From Foliamicus sp963666765 (GTDB lineage: Bacteria; Pseudomonadota; Gammaproteobacteria; Steroidobacterales; Foliamicaceae), in assembly GCA_963666765.1 (NCBI GenBank), contig OY762933.1, positions 2,666,001-2,730,000 on the forward strand: a stretch of DNA of 64,000 nt, given 5' to 3'. The first letter of the stretch is position 1. Each line of letters opens with the position of its first letter. Of this stretch, positions 17,332-25,969 are shown piece by piece. A model generated the notes under the pieces. That model ran no database searches. It worked only from the letters and a program-made list of their open reading frames with translations, and was not told where the DNA came from. The position numbers and the translations under genes were made by a program.

Positions 17332-18795
17332 ATGGGCAAGACAACGGGGTTCATGGATTACGCGCGCGCGTCCGCGCCGTATCGCGACGCGAACGATCGA
17401 CTGCGCGATTTCAGGGAGATCTACACCGGACAGGACGCCGGGAAGCTCGCCGTCCAGGGCGCGCGCTGCATGGATTGCGGAGTGCCGTTCTGCCAGTCGG
17501 ACGACGGCTGCCCGATCCACAACCTGATCCCGGAGTGGAACGACCTCATCTATCGGGACCAGTGGCGCGAAGCGCTGGACCGCCTGCACAAGACCAATAA
17601 CTTTCCCGAATTCACCGGCCGGGTATGCCCGGCGCCCTGCGAAGGCGCCTGCGTGCTGGGGATCACCGACCCCGCGGTCACCATCAAGGACATCGAGATG
17701 GCGATCGCCGACCGGGGTTTCGAGGAAGGCTGGATTGTCGCGGAGCCGCCCGCTTCCCGCACCGGCCGGCGCGTCGCGGTGATCGGCTCCGGTCCCGCCG
17801 GACTTGCCGCCGCGCAACAGTTGAACCGGGCCGGCCACATAGCCGTAGTGCATGAGCGCGCCGACCGCATCGGCGGCCTTTTGACCTACGGCATCCCCAA
17901 CATGAAGCTCGACAAGACGGAAATCGTCGATCGGCGCCTCGACCTCATGCGGCAGGAGGACGTGGAGTTCCTTGTCAATGCGGCCGTCGGCGACGGCAGC
18001 GGCGGCTCCATCGACGTCCGCGGCCTGGCGAAGGAATTCGATGCCGTGCTGCTGGCGACCGGGGCCACCGTTCCCCGCGACCTGCCGATCCCCGGGCGCG
18101 ACCTCGATGGCGTGCACTTCGCCATGGACTTCCTGACGCAAAATACCCGCAGCCTGCTGGACTCCAAACTCGCCGACGGCAACTACATTTCCGCGAAAGA
18201 CAAGGACGTGATCGTGATCGGCGGCGGCGACACGGGTACCGACTGCATCGGCACGGCGCTTCGCCACGACTGCAGTAGCCTGGTCAACTTCGAATTGCTC
18301 CCGCAGCCGCCGGCGTCGCGGGCGTCGAACAATCCCTGGCCCACCTGGCCGGTGATCTTTCGCACCGAATACGGCCACGAGGAATCCGCGGCGAAGTTCG
18401 GCAAGGACCCGCGCGTTTACCTGATTTCGTCAACGGAATTCGTGGCGAATGCGAACGGGCGGGTTTCGGGACTCCGCACCGTCGACGTGCAATTGAAGGA
18501 CGGCAAGTTCGAGAACGTGCCCGGCAGCGAGCGGGAGTGGCCGGCCGATCTTGTGTTCCTGGCCATGGGTTTTCTGCGCCCGGAACACGCCGTCTCCGAT
18601 CCGCTGGACCTGGCCTACGACGCGCGCGGCAACTACCGGGCCGACTACGGCAAATACCAGACCAGCGTGGAAAACGTGTTCGCCGCCGGCGACTGCCGCC
18701 GGGGCCAATCGCTGGTGGTGAACGCGATCAACGAAGGCCGAGAAGCCGCCCGTGAAATCGACCGCTACCTCATGGGTTCAACCGAGCTCCCGTAA
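17332..18795 (+). CDS. gltD: Glutamate synthase (NADPH) small subunit
   Basis: This 487-residue protein feeds electrons from NADPH to GltB. N-terminal cysteines (CMDCGVPFC, GCPIHN, GRVCPAPCEGAC) ligate the two 4Fe-4S clusters. An FAD-binding fold follows (AVIGSGPAGLAAAQQL), then an NADPH-binding fold (IVIGGGDTGTDCIGTA). The C-terminal VFAAGDCRRGQSLVV contacts FAD. The start lies 14 bp after the gltB stop. Confidence 0.98.
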   Translation: MGKTTGFMDYARASAPYRDANDRLRDFREIYTGQDAGKLAVQGARCMDCGVPFCQSDDGCPIHNLIPEWNDLIYRDQWREALDRLHKTNNFPEFTGRVCPAPCEGACVLGITDPAVTIKDIEMAIADRGFEEGWIVAEPPASRTGRRVAVIGSGPAGLAAAQQLNRAGHIAVVHERADRIGGLLTYGIPNMKLDKTEIVDRRLDLMRQEDVEFLVNAAVGDGSGGSIDVRGLAKEFDAVLLATGATVPRDLPIPGRDLDGVHFAMDFLTQNTRSLLDSKLADGNYISAKDKDVIVIGGGDTGTDCIGTALRHDCSSLVNFELLPQPPASRASNNPWPTWPVIFRTEYGHEESAAKFGKDPRVYLISSTEFVANANGRVSGLRTVDVQLKDGKFENVPGSEREWPADLVFLAMGFLRPEHAVSDPLDLAYDARGNYRADYGKYQTSVENVFAAGDCRRGQSLVVNAINEGREAAREIDRYLMGSTELP

Positions 18796-18817
18796 CCCGG
18801 CGCACGGATATACGCGC

Positions 18818-19756
18818 CTAGGCGGTTCCCCAGCCGGGGCGAAAGCCCAGGGGCAGGCCGGCTTCCGGGGTGAAGCCGTACATCTCGGTGCTCGGCAGCG
18901 CTTCGTTGACCACGTCGCGCACCTTGAGCAGCCGGTCGAGGTCGATGCCGGTGTTCAGTCCCATGGACTCCAGCATGAACACCAGGTCCTCGGTCACGAT
19001 GTTGCCGCTGGCGCCGGGGGCGAAGGGGCAACCGCCGATGCCGCCCAGCGAACTGTCCAGCGTGGTGATGCCTTCTTCCAGCGCCGCCATGGCGTTGGCC
19101 AGTCCCAGGCCGCGCGTGTTGTGGAGATGCACGCCGGTGAGCTTCTCTTCGCCGATCTCGGACCGCACCGTGCGTACCAGCCGCCGGATCTGCGCGGGGT
19201 TCGCGTAGCCGGTGGTGTCGGACAGCCCGACTTCCCGGCAACCCGCCTCGACCAGCGCATGGGCCAGCTCCAGCACCTTGCTCTCGGGGACGGGGCCTTC
19301 CATGGTGCAGCCGAATGCGGTGGCGATGCCGGCCTCGAAAATCGGGCGGCGCTCTTCGGGAAGTTCGTCGAGCATCTCGTTGATGCGCCGGACCTCCTCC
19401 AGCATTTCGGCGTGGTTCTTGCGAACGTTCGCCTGGCTGTGCGTCTCGCTGGCGGAGACCGGGATGCTGACCTTGTGGGCGCCGGCCGCAACCGCCCGCT
19501 CCACGCCCTTGAGATTCGGCGCCAGCGTGGTGACGTGCAGGCCGGGGATGGTCACGGCGTAGCGCACCAGTTCCTCGCAGTCGGCCATCTGGGGCAGGAG
19601 TCTGGGAGGCACGAACGAGCCCACCTCGATTTCGGGCACGCCCGCGGCGGCCTCGGCCCTGATCCAGGCCTTCTTGGCCTCGGTGGGCATGATCACGTCG
19701 AGGCTCTGCAGGCCGTCGCGCGGCCCCACTTCGCTTACGAGAATATCAACGGACAT
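18818..19756 (-). CDS. HMG-CoA lyase-like enzyme (MvaB/HMGL family)
   Basis: This 312-residue TIM-barrel acyl-CoA lyase has the family's metal and catalytic elements. VGPRDGLQ at the N-terminus carries the Arg-Asp pair, EIEVGSFVPPRLLPQMAD carries the Glu, and HLHNT supplies the metal histidines (usually HxHDT, here Asn). The signature GGIGGCPFAPGASGN carries the active-site Cys. True HMG-CoA lyase splits HMG-CoA into acetyl-CoA and acetoacetate in leucine breakdown. No other leucine-pathway gene is nearby, so a related 3-hydroxyacyl-CoA lyase is possible. It is convergent with gltD. Confidence 0.85.
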   Translation of the reverse strand: MSVDILVSEVGPRDGLQSLDVIMPTEAKKAWIRAEAAAGVPEIEVGSFVPPRLLPQMADCEELVRYAVTIPGLHVTTLAPNLKGVERAVAAGAHKVSIPVSASETHSQANVRKNHAEMLEEVRRINEMLDELPEERRPIFEAGIATAFGCTMEGPVPESKVLELAHALVEAGCREVGLSDTTGYANPAQIRRLVRTVRSEIGEEKLTGVHLHNTRGLGLANAMAALEEGITTLDSSLGGIGGCPFAPGASGNIVTEDLVFMLESMGLNTGIDLDRLLKVRDVVNEALPSTEMYGFTPEAGLPLGFRPGWGTA

Positions 19757-19782
19757 GCCGGGCGCTGCTCCCTGGCCGGTTC

Positions 19783-20088
19783 TCAGTTCTTGCGGCTGGC
19801 CGCCTGCGCCCGGGCCTGACTCTTGCGGCCGATCCGCGTCAGGTGCACCCGGCTGGTCTTGCCGGCGCGCCGCTCGTTCAATCTTGAGACGAGACTCGTG
19901 ACCTCTTCGCGCACCTCGTCGGCCTTGCCCTGCTTGTAGCCCGTAATGGTGGTCGTTCCCTGGGTCAGTTCGTAGCGATACCAGTCATCGGCGTCGGATC
20001 CATCCGGCGATGCAGTCTGTTCCAGGGCGACGATCTCAAAGGGCCGGGCTGCCGGCATTACGCTCGTGTCATCAGTCATAAGCGGCAT
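19783..20088 (-). CDS. Small conserved-looking hypothetical protein
   Basis: This 101-residue protein is not recognised. The middle (DDWYRYELTQGTTTITGYKQ) looks like a compact folded beta segment followed by a helix (KADEVREEVTSLVSRLNERR). The C-terminus is basic and low-complexity (RIGRKSQARAQAASRKN), as in small nucleic-acid-binding proteins. A second ATG four codons in is an equally good start. It lies 26 bp upstream of the HMG-CoA-lyase-like gene on the same strand and is probably co-transcribed with it. Confidence 0.6.
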   Translation of the reverse strand: MPLMTDDTSVMPAARPFEIVALEQTASPDGSDADDWYRYELTQGTTTITGYKQGKADEVREEVTSLVSRLNERRAGKTSRVHLTRIGRKSQARAQAASRKN

Positions 20089-20196
20089 ATTTTACACCGC
20101 CGTCCATCCCGGCCCCTTGCCGATGCAGCCGACAAAGTGGCGTTCAACCGGTCAAAAGGGCTACATTACGCGGCGGAGGGGTTTTGGCATCCATTC

Positions 20197-20997
20197 ATGA
20201 ACGATTCCGACCGGCATGCACGCGTCACGCTGACGGGCCTTGCTCCGCTGGAAGTCCTCCGGGGAGGGAACGGTCCGACGCTCGTCTGGCTGCACGGCGA
20301 AGAGGGCCAGCGCGGCTGGCTGCCGCACCATGCGCGCCTGGCGGAGCGCTTCACGGTACTGGCCCCGACCCTGCCCGGCATCGGCGCGTCGGAGTTGCCC
20401 GATTGGGTGAACGGGGTTCCCGACATGGCGAAGGTCCTGCTGGCCGCTCTCGACGCTGGTGGCGTTCGCGAGTGCATCCTGGGCGGGGTTTCCATGGGCG
20501 GGTGGATCGCGGCGGAAATGGCTTCGATGGATCCCGGACGGTTTGCGGGGCTGGTACTGGCCGGTTCGCAGGGCACGGCCACCGGGGACATGAATACGCC
20601 GGACCTGTTCCTGATGCCGTACCGGCGATACATTTCCTTCGGTTACAACGACGCCCGCTCCGGGGTCTTTCAGGACCTTTGGGCGGGCGAACTCGACGAT
20701 GACGCCGTGACCCAGGACCTGGAAGTGATGGAACTGTCGGCCCTGCTCGGCTTCAAGCCGTACATGCACGACCGGTCCCTGCTGCCGGCCCTGGCGCGCT
20801 ATTCGCAGCCTGCCCTGCTGGTGTGGGGCGCGAACGATGTCATTACGCCGCCGGCAGTCGCCGAGCGTTTCCTGAAAGCATTGCCCGCGGCCGAACTTGT
20901 CACGATCGCGGACGCCGGACACTACGCGCACCTCGAGCGGGCCGGCGCATTCGCCGACGCCGTCATTCAGTTCGGCGCGCAACCGGGGACGGACTGA
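20197..20997 (+). CDS. Alpha/beta hydrolase
   Basis: This 266-residue hydrolase has the nucleophile elbow GGVSMGGW, a catalytic Asp in WGANDVITPP and a His in DAGHYAHLE. The oxyanion-region HG motif is LVWLHGEEGQ. I chose the ATG at 20197; an in-frame GTG 60 bp upstream would add an unusual stretch. The stop is 3 bp before the ATG of the LLM monooxygenase, so the two are probably co-expressed. The substrate is unknown, perhaps an ester or a C-C bonded ring-cleavage product. Confidence 0.8.
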   Translation: MNDSDRHARVTLTGLAPLEVLRGGNGPTLVWLHGEEGQRGWLPHHARLAERFTVLAPTLPGIGASELPDWVNGVPDMAKVLLAALDAGGVRECILGGVSMGGWIAAEMASMDPGRFAGLVLAGSQGTATGDMNTPDLFLMPYRRYISFGYNDARSGVFQDLWAGELDDDAVTQDLEVMELSALLGFKPYMHDRSLLPALARYSQPALLVWGANDVITPPAVAERFLKALPAAELVTIADAGHYAHLERAGAFADAVIQFGAQPGTD

Positions 20998-21000
20998 AAC

Positions 21001-22179
21001 ATGTTCCAGCTGCACTACTTCGTGAACCACCCCTATCTGGGTTATCCGCATGAAGCGGCGGCCGAATTCGGCGCCGTGATGCTCAAGTTCTCCAATCGCC
21101 ACTTCGACGGCGAGCGCGCCGCCGAGCTGTTCGAGCGCTACCACGAGGAGTACGTGGTGGCCGAGCAGGTGGGCTTCGACTCCATCGTGGTCAACGAGCA
21201 TCACAGCGCGCCGGCGGCTATGTCGCCCTCGCCCAACATATTCGCGACGGTGCTGGCGAAGGTCACGTCGCGGGTGAAGATTTTCATCGCCGGAAACATC
21301 CTGCCGGTGAACGGCAACCCGGTTCGTCTGGCCGAGGAACTGGCGTTGATCGACCTGTTCTCGAAGGGCCGGCTTATTTCCGGTTTCGTCCGTGGCGGGG
21401 CGGTGGAGTCTCTGGCCATGTCGGTCAATACCCTGCACAACCGGGAGATCTTTGCCGAAGCGCACGACCTGATCCTGAAGACCTGGACCGAACCCGGCCC
21501 CTTCGTGTGGGAGGGGAAGCACTATCACTACCGTTGCGTCAATCCCTGGGCGCTGCCCATGCAGAAGCCGCATCCGCAGATCATGATCCCGGGGTCCACC
21601 AGCCGCGAGACGGTGGAGTTCGCCGCCGAGCGGGGCTACCCGTACGTGGCGCTGGCCACCCGCCTGGAGGCCACCGACAAGCTGTTCGCCGACTACAACG
21701 AGATCGCCGAACAGGCCGGACATGTTCCGACGCCGGGCCACCGCGGTTACTTCACCCGCGTGCACGTGGCGCCCACCGACGAGCAGGCGCTTGAAGAGGG
21801 CAGGGAACAGTTCGGAGGCCGCGTGGCCCAGATCACCAGCATGGTGGATATGAAGATACATCCCGACGTGGCCGCCTGGATGGCGCCCCCGGGCTACGTG
21901 AGTCGCGAGGCGGCCATTGCCCGGCGCAGGTACATGGGCGGAACGCCCTATGCCTTCTTCACCCAGGGCTACGAGAAGGCGCTCGAGACGCGCCAGATGA
22001 TTATCGGCAGCCCGGACACGGTCGTGCGGCAACTGAACGAACTGCGCCTGAGGTTCGGGGTGGGGCACCTGGGCGTGTCCCACTTCGCGGTGGAAGACTA
22101 TGGCCGCACCCGGCGCAACCTGGAGCTTCTCGGCGAAGAGGTGTTTCCGCGCCTGCGGGAACTGGCCGCCGAGGACTGA
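21001..22179 (+). CDS. LLM-class flavin-dependent monooxygenase (luciferase-like)
   Basis: This 392-residue bacterial luciferase-family barrel has typical segments: AEQVGFDSIVVNEHHS near residue 55, VKIFIAGNILPV, PVRLAEELALIDLFSKGRLI and a C-terminal GSPDTVVRQL. Such enzymes use reduced FMN or F420 to oxidise small organic substrates. The neighbours are a hydrolase upstream and an MFS permease downstream, suggesting a small uptake-and-oxidation operon. No dedicated flavin reductase is visible next to it. Confidence 0.88.
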   Translation: MFQLHYFVNHPYLGYPHEAAAEFGAVMLKFSNRHFDGERAAELFERYHEEYVVAEQVGFDSIVVNEHHSAPAAMSPSPNIFATVLAKVTSRVKIFIAGNILPVNGNPVRLAEELALIDLFSKGRLISGFVRGGAVESLAMSVNTLHNREIFAEAHDLILKTWTEPGPFVWEGKHYHYRCVNPWALPMQKPHPQIMIPGSTSRETVEFAAERGYPYVALATRLEATDKLFADYNEIAEQAGHVPTPGHRGYFTRVHVAPTDEQALEEGREQFGGRVAQITSMVDMKIHPDVAAWMAPPGYVSREAAIARRRYMGGTPYAFFTQGYEKALETRQMIIGSPDTVVRQLNELRLRFGVGHLGVSHFAVEDYGRTRRNLELLGEEVFPRLRELAAED

Positions 22180-22217
22180 GTATCGCCGTTCCTCCCCAAC
22201 AGCATGAGCCCGGCTAC

Positions 22218-23576
22218 GTGGGCCGGCTGCCCCTGTCGCTCAAGGCGGGCTGGGGGGTGGGCTCGATGGGTTGCCTGGGCATGCTGTTCATCGTCAACGT
22301 CTTCGTCCTGTTCTTCCTGGTCAATCACCTGGGAATGGACCCGGGCATGGCCGGACTCATCCTCTTCATCACCCGGATATACGACGTATTCAGCGACCCG
22401 ATGATCGGGTTTCTGAGCGACACCACGCGCAGCCGCTGGGGCCGGCGGCGCCCGTGGATGGCCCTGGGCGCGTTCGTGTCCGGTCTGGCGCTGATCTTCA
22501 CGTTCAATGTCCCGGCGCTGGCGTCAATGAATGCGCTGGCGATCTACCAACTCGTCGTACTGATTGCCTATTTCAGCGGCTACACGCTGTTCTACGTGCC
22601 GTTCATGGCGATGCCCGCCGAAATGACCGACGACTACAACGAACGCACGTCGATCATGTCGTGGCGGGTGGGGTATTCCAATTTCGCCGGGATCCTCATC
22701 GCCGCCGGCATGCCGGCGCTGATCGACGTCCTGGGCGCCGACCGCAGGGCCTACGGGATCGTCGCGATACTGGTGGGCATCCTGATTGCCGCCACCATGA
22801 TGATGACCGTGCTGTTCACGAGCCGCGCCCGGGAGTTGCCGAGTTCTGAGTCAGACCGCTATTCATTCCGCGACTATTTCCGGGCGCTGGCCAACAACCG
22901 GCCCTTCCTCACTCTCGCCGCGCTCAAGGGCACGCTGTACCTGGGCGTGGGCGTCAACGGCAGCGCCCTGCTGTTCTTCATGACCTACGTGCTGGAGCGG
23001 GGCGAAATGGGCGTGGCCCTGTCCACCCTGGCGGGCAACATCGCCGGCCTTTGCACGGTGCCGCTATGGGCCTTTTTCAGCCGCGGCAAGGACAAGCGCT
23101 GGGTTTACATGATCGCCATCATCGGCGCCGGCCTCATGCTCGTCTCATGGGCGCTGGCCACGCCGGCCGAAAGCGACCTGGTGTTTGTCATACGGTCCTG
23201 CTTTATCGGCATTTTCAGCGCGGGGGGCCTGACGATAGGATTCTCGATGTTGCCGGACACCATCGAGTACGACCGCATCCGGACCGGGAAGGTCCGCACC
23301 GCGCTCTACACCGGGGTCCTTGGTTTTGTCGAGAAAACCGGCTTTGCGTTGGGGCCGCTGCTCATGGGCTTTTACTTTTCCGCCGCGGGGCTCGTGGAAA
23401 CCACGCTGGGCGCCGTCGAGCAGCCGGACAGCGCGATTACCGCCATCATCTTCGGCAAGGCCTGGATTCCCGCCACCCTGCAGGCGCTGGCGCTCTTCTG
23501 GCTGGTGTCCTACCGCCTCACGGAGAAGCAGCTCGCCGACCTGCGCGGCGCTACGTCGCTGACCGATGGTTCCTGA
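22218..23576 (+). CDS. MFS transporter, GPH (glycoside-pentoside-hexuronide) type
   Basis: This is a protein of about 452 residues with 12 predicted membrane spans. It has features of the GPH cation-symporter family: DPMIGFLSDTTRSRWGRRRPW after helix 2, the early LSLKAGWGVGSMG and a central SMLPDTIEYDRIRTGKV. The GTG at 22218 is the first standard start. The frame continues upstream without a stop to a CTG at 22176 that overlaps the monooxygenase stop (CTGA), and the intervening residues look like a genuine N-terminus. The true start is therefore uncertain. It probably imports the substrate of the hydrolase and LLM enzymes. Its 3' end overlaps the convergent acyl-CoA synthetase. Confidence 0.87.
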   Translation: MGRLPLSLKAGWGVGSMGCLGMLFIVNVFVLFFLVNHLGMDPGMAGLILFITRIYDVFSDPMIGFLSDTTRSRWGRRRPWMALGAFVSGLALIFTFNVPALASMNALAIYQLVVLIAYFSGYTLFYVPFMAMPAEMTDDYNERTSIMSWRVGYSNFAGILIAAGMPALIDVLGADRRAYGIVAILVGILIAATMMMTVLFTSRARELPSSESDRYSFRDYFRALANNRPFLTLAALKGTLYLGVGVNGSALLFFMTYVLERGEMGVALSTLAGNIAGLCTVPLWAFFSRGKDKRWVYMIAIIGAGLMLVSWALATPAESDLVFVIRSCFIGIFSAGGLTIGFSMLPDTIEYDRIRTGKVRTALYTGVLGFVEKTGFALGPLLMGFYFSAAGLVETTLGAVEQPDSAITAIIFGKAWIPATLQALALFWLVSYRLTEKQLADLRGATSLTDGS

Positions 23577-25095
23577 GTTTGCCCTTCAGCACTTTCCCGT
23601 AGGCGTTGCGTGGCAATTCGGGCAGGGTCTCGACCAGCCGGGGGACCTTGAAGCGCGCCAGGCGTCCCTCGCAGAAAGCGGATAGCCCCTCGGCGTCAAG
23701 CGACGCACCGGGACGCAGTACCACGAACGCCTTCAGCCGTTCTCCCCAGCGCTTGTCCGGCACGCCCACCACGGCGACATCGCGGACGTCGGGATGGCGC
23801 AGGAGTTCTTCCTCGACTTCGCGCGGGAATATGTTGACGCCGCCGCTGATGACCATGTCCTTCTTGCGGTCCACGATATAGATGTAACCCTCTTCGTCTC
23901 GCCGGGCCAGATCGCCCACCGATACCCAGCCGTCGCGAAAGGCCTCGGCGGTTTCGCGCGGCTTGCGCCAGTAGCCGTTGAACAGGAACGGGCTCGAGGA
24001 GAAGAGTTCGCCGACTTCTCCGGGGCCGACCTCGCCCTCTTCGTCCAGCAGCTTCACTTCGGTGGTCGTGAACGGCTGTCCCACGCAGCGCTGCTTGCGA
24101 AGCTGATCGGCGGGGCGCAGGTTGCAGACGATGCCGGCCTCGGTGGAGCCGTAGGTCTCGTGGAGTATTCCGTCGCCGAAGTGGCCGACGATGCGCTCCT
24201 TGGTGGCCTGCGGCAGCGCGGCCGCGTTGGAGATGATGGACTTCAGCGCCGGCGCGGAATACTTCGCCAGCACGCTTTCTCCGAGCGCGAAGATGGCGTG
24301 GAAGTGGGTGGGCGCCATGAACACGCCGGTGGCGCCCTGGTCCAGCCGGCGCAGAACTTCCTCCGGGTCGAAGCGTGACAGGAGGTCCAGCTGCCCGCCC
24401 AGGAAAACCGCCGCAATGCTGAAGGCCAGTCCGCCGCCGTGGCACAGGGGCGTGATTCCCAAGAACCGGTCGTCGGGAGAATAGCAGCCGTATTCGGACG
24501 CCATGCCGTAGAACTGCAGGATCCGTGACCGGTGCGAAACCAGCACGCCTTTGGGCTTGCCGGTGGTGCCCGAAGTGTAGGGAATCGTGAAGACCTCCCA
24601 TTCCTGCGCCGGCGCCAGTTCGGCCGGCGGCCGGGCGACGGCCAGCCGCCGTTCGAGATCGTCGCCGATGACAAACACCTGCTCGACCGAGGCGAAGGCG
24701 GTGTCGTGCGCCAGCTCGGCCCGTTCGGCATCGACGAACAGCACCCGCGCACCGGCGTCGTCGCAGATGCCGGTCACTTCCCGCGGGCCCAGGGCGGGGT
24801 TTATGGTCGCCAGCGGAATCCCGGCCTTGGCCGCGCCCGCCACGATCTCCAGGTACTCGATGCAGTTCCCGGCCAGAATCGCGCCGTGGGTTCCCGGTTC
24901 AAGTCCGAGCCCTTCAACCATCCAGGCGCTGACCCTGTCGATGCGCGACACCAGGTCGCGATAGGTCCGCCCATGCCGGCCATGGCGAACGGCGATCTTT
25001 CCGGGATCGCGGCCCATGGCGGCGCGGATGCCGCCGGCCACGGACAGGGGCCGGTACGAGGCTGGCAGGCCGGGTGCGCCGTTCGAGCCCGTCAT
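23551..25095 (-). CDS. Acyl-CoA synthetase (AMP-forming)
   Basis: This 514-residue member of the ANL adenylating family activates a carboxylic acid to its CoA thioester. The ATP/AMP-binding P-loop YTSGTTGKPKGVLVSHRS, the ETYGSTEAG motif, the hinge region VDRKKDMVISGGVNIFP and a C-terminal catalytic Lys region (NAYGKVLKGKL) are all present. The ATG overlaps the stop of the amidohydrolase gene upstream (ATGA). The acid substrate is unknown, and fatty, aromatic or bile-type acids all fit. Confidence 0.92.
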   Translation of the reverse strand: MTGSNGAPGLPASYRPLSVAGGIRAAMGRDPGKIAVRHGRHGRTYRDLVSRIDRVSAWMVEGLGLEPGTHGAILAGNCIEYLEIVAGAAKAGIPLATINPALGPREVTGICDDAGARVLFVDAERAELAHDTAFASVEQVFVIGDDLERRLAVARPPAELAPAQEWEVFTIPYTSGTTGKPKGVLVSHRSRILQFYGMASEYGCYSPDDRFLGITPLCHGGGLAFSIAAVFLGGQLDLLSRFDPEEVLRRLDQGATGVFMAPTHFHAIFALGESVLAKYSAPALKSIISNAAALPQATKERIVGHFGDGILHETYGSTEAGIVCNLRPADQLRKQRCVGQPFTTTEVKLLDEEGEVGPGEVGELFSSSPFLFNGYWRKPRETAEAFRDGWVSVGDLARRDEEGYIYIVDRKKDMVISGGVNIFPREVEEELLRHPDVRDVAVVGVPDKRWGERLKAFVVLRPGASLDAEGLSAFCEGRLARFKVPRLVETLPELPRNAYGKVLKGKLRNHRSAT

Positions 25096-25952
25096 TGAGT
25101 GGCGAGCCCGAAAACGCCGAGCGCGTTGTCGCGCAGCAGCCGCTGTCTGGATTCCGGCTTGAGCCCAAGTTCGTTGACTTCGGCCACCGCCCGTTCGGGG
25201 TCGATGACCGGCCAGTCGGTGCCGAACATCACCTTGTCGCGCCCGTAGGAATTCAGGTAGTGGACGAAGGGCGCAGGCCAGTAGCGGGGCGCGTAGGCGT
25301 CGCCGGCGGTATACACGTTGTCGTGCTTCCAGCACATGGCGATCATTTCCTCGGTCCACGGCACGCCGATGTGAATGCCGATCAGCTTGAGTTCGGGAAA
25401 ATCGATGGCGACCGGGTCAAGGGCGATCGGCCGGCCCACCGAAGGCAGGCGCCGCGAGCGCGTGTAGACGAGGTTCTGACCGACCTGCATCATGATCGGA
25501 ATATCGAGTTCGCAGCACTTGGCGTAATAGGGATACATCCGGGCCGCGTCGGGCGGCATCGCGAACCAGTGGGGGTAGAAGTGCGCGCCGACGAAACCCA
25601 GTTCCTTAACAGCGTATTCCAGGTCCTTCAGCCCCGCCATGCCGCGCGTGGGGTCGATCCCCGCCAGCCCCGAGAAGCGCGCCGGATACTTCTCGCACAC
25701 CTCGCTGACGTATTCGTACGGCACCTCGAAAGAGTCCTGCAGGCCCATCTGCCCGGCCCGCACGGCAACCAGCAGCGACCGCTCGATGCCGGCGCGGTCC
25801 ATGCGGCCGAGGTAGTCGGCGATGGAAACCCCGCCGCGCATGTCCGAGGGCATGCGCACCTGGTCGCTGAATGTGTCGTCCAGGCCGGTCCGGCCCTCGG
25901 CCACCGTCTGCGGCGTATAGAGATTGCAGACGATGTCGATGATGCCGGACAT
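25092..25952 (-). CDS. Amidohydrolase_2 family metal-dependent hydrolase/decarboxylase
   Basis: This 286-residue TIM-barrel protein of the amidohydrolase_2 family includes ring-cleavage decarboxylases such as ACMSD and gamma-resorcylate decarboxylase. The C-terminal VMFGTDWPV carries the conserved metal-binding Asp, and LIGIHIG carries a conserved His. The N-terminal HxH is not obvious: the start reads DIVCNLYTP where the family has DxHxH. The metal site may therefore be altered. I used the ATG 17 bp after the flavoprotein stop. It lies in an operon with a flavoprotein dehydrogenase and an acyl-CoA synthetase. Confidence 0.8.
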   Translation of the reverse strand: MSGIIDIVCNLYTPQTVAEGRTGLDDTFSDQVRMPSDMRGGVSIADYLGRMDRAGIERSLLVAVRAGQMGLQDSFEVPYEYVSEVCEKYPARFSGLAGIDPTRGMAGLKDLEYAVKELGFVGAHFYPHWFAMPPDAARMYPYYAKCCELDIPIMMQVGQNLVYTRSRRLPSVGRPIALDPVAIDFPELKLIGIHIGVPWTEEMIAMCWKHDNVYTAGDAYAPRYWPAPFVHYLNSYGRDKVMFGTDWPVIDPERAVAEVNELGLKPESRQRLLRDNALGVFGLATQ

Positions 25953-25969
25953 GCGTCGAACGCTCGCGT

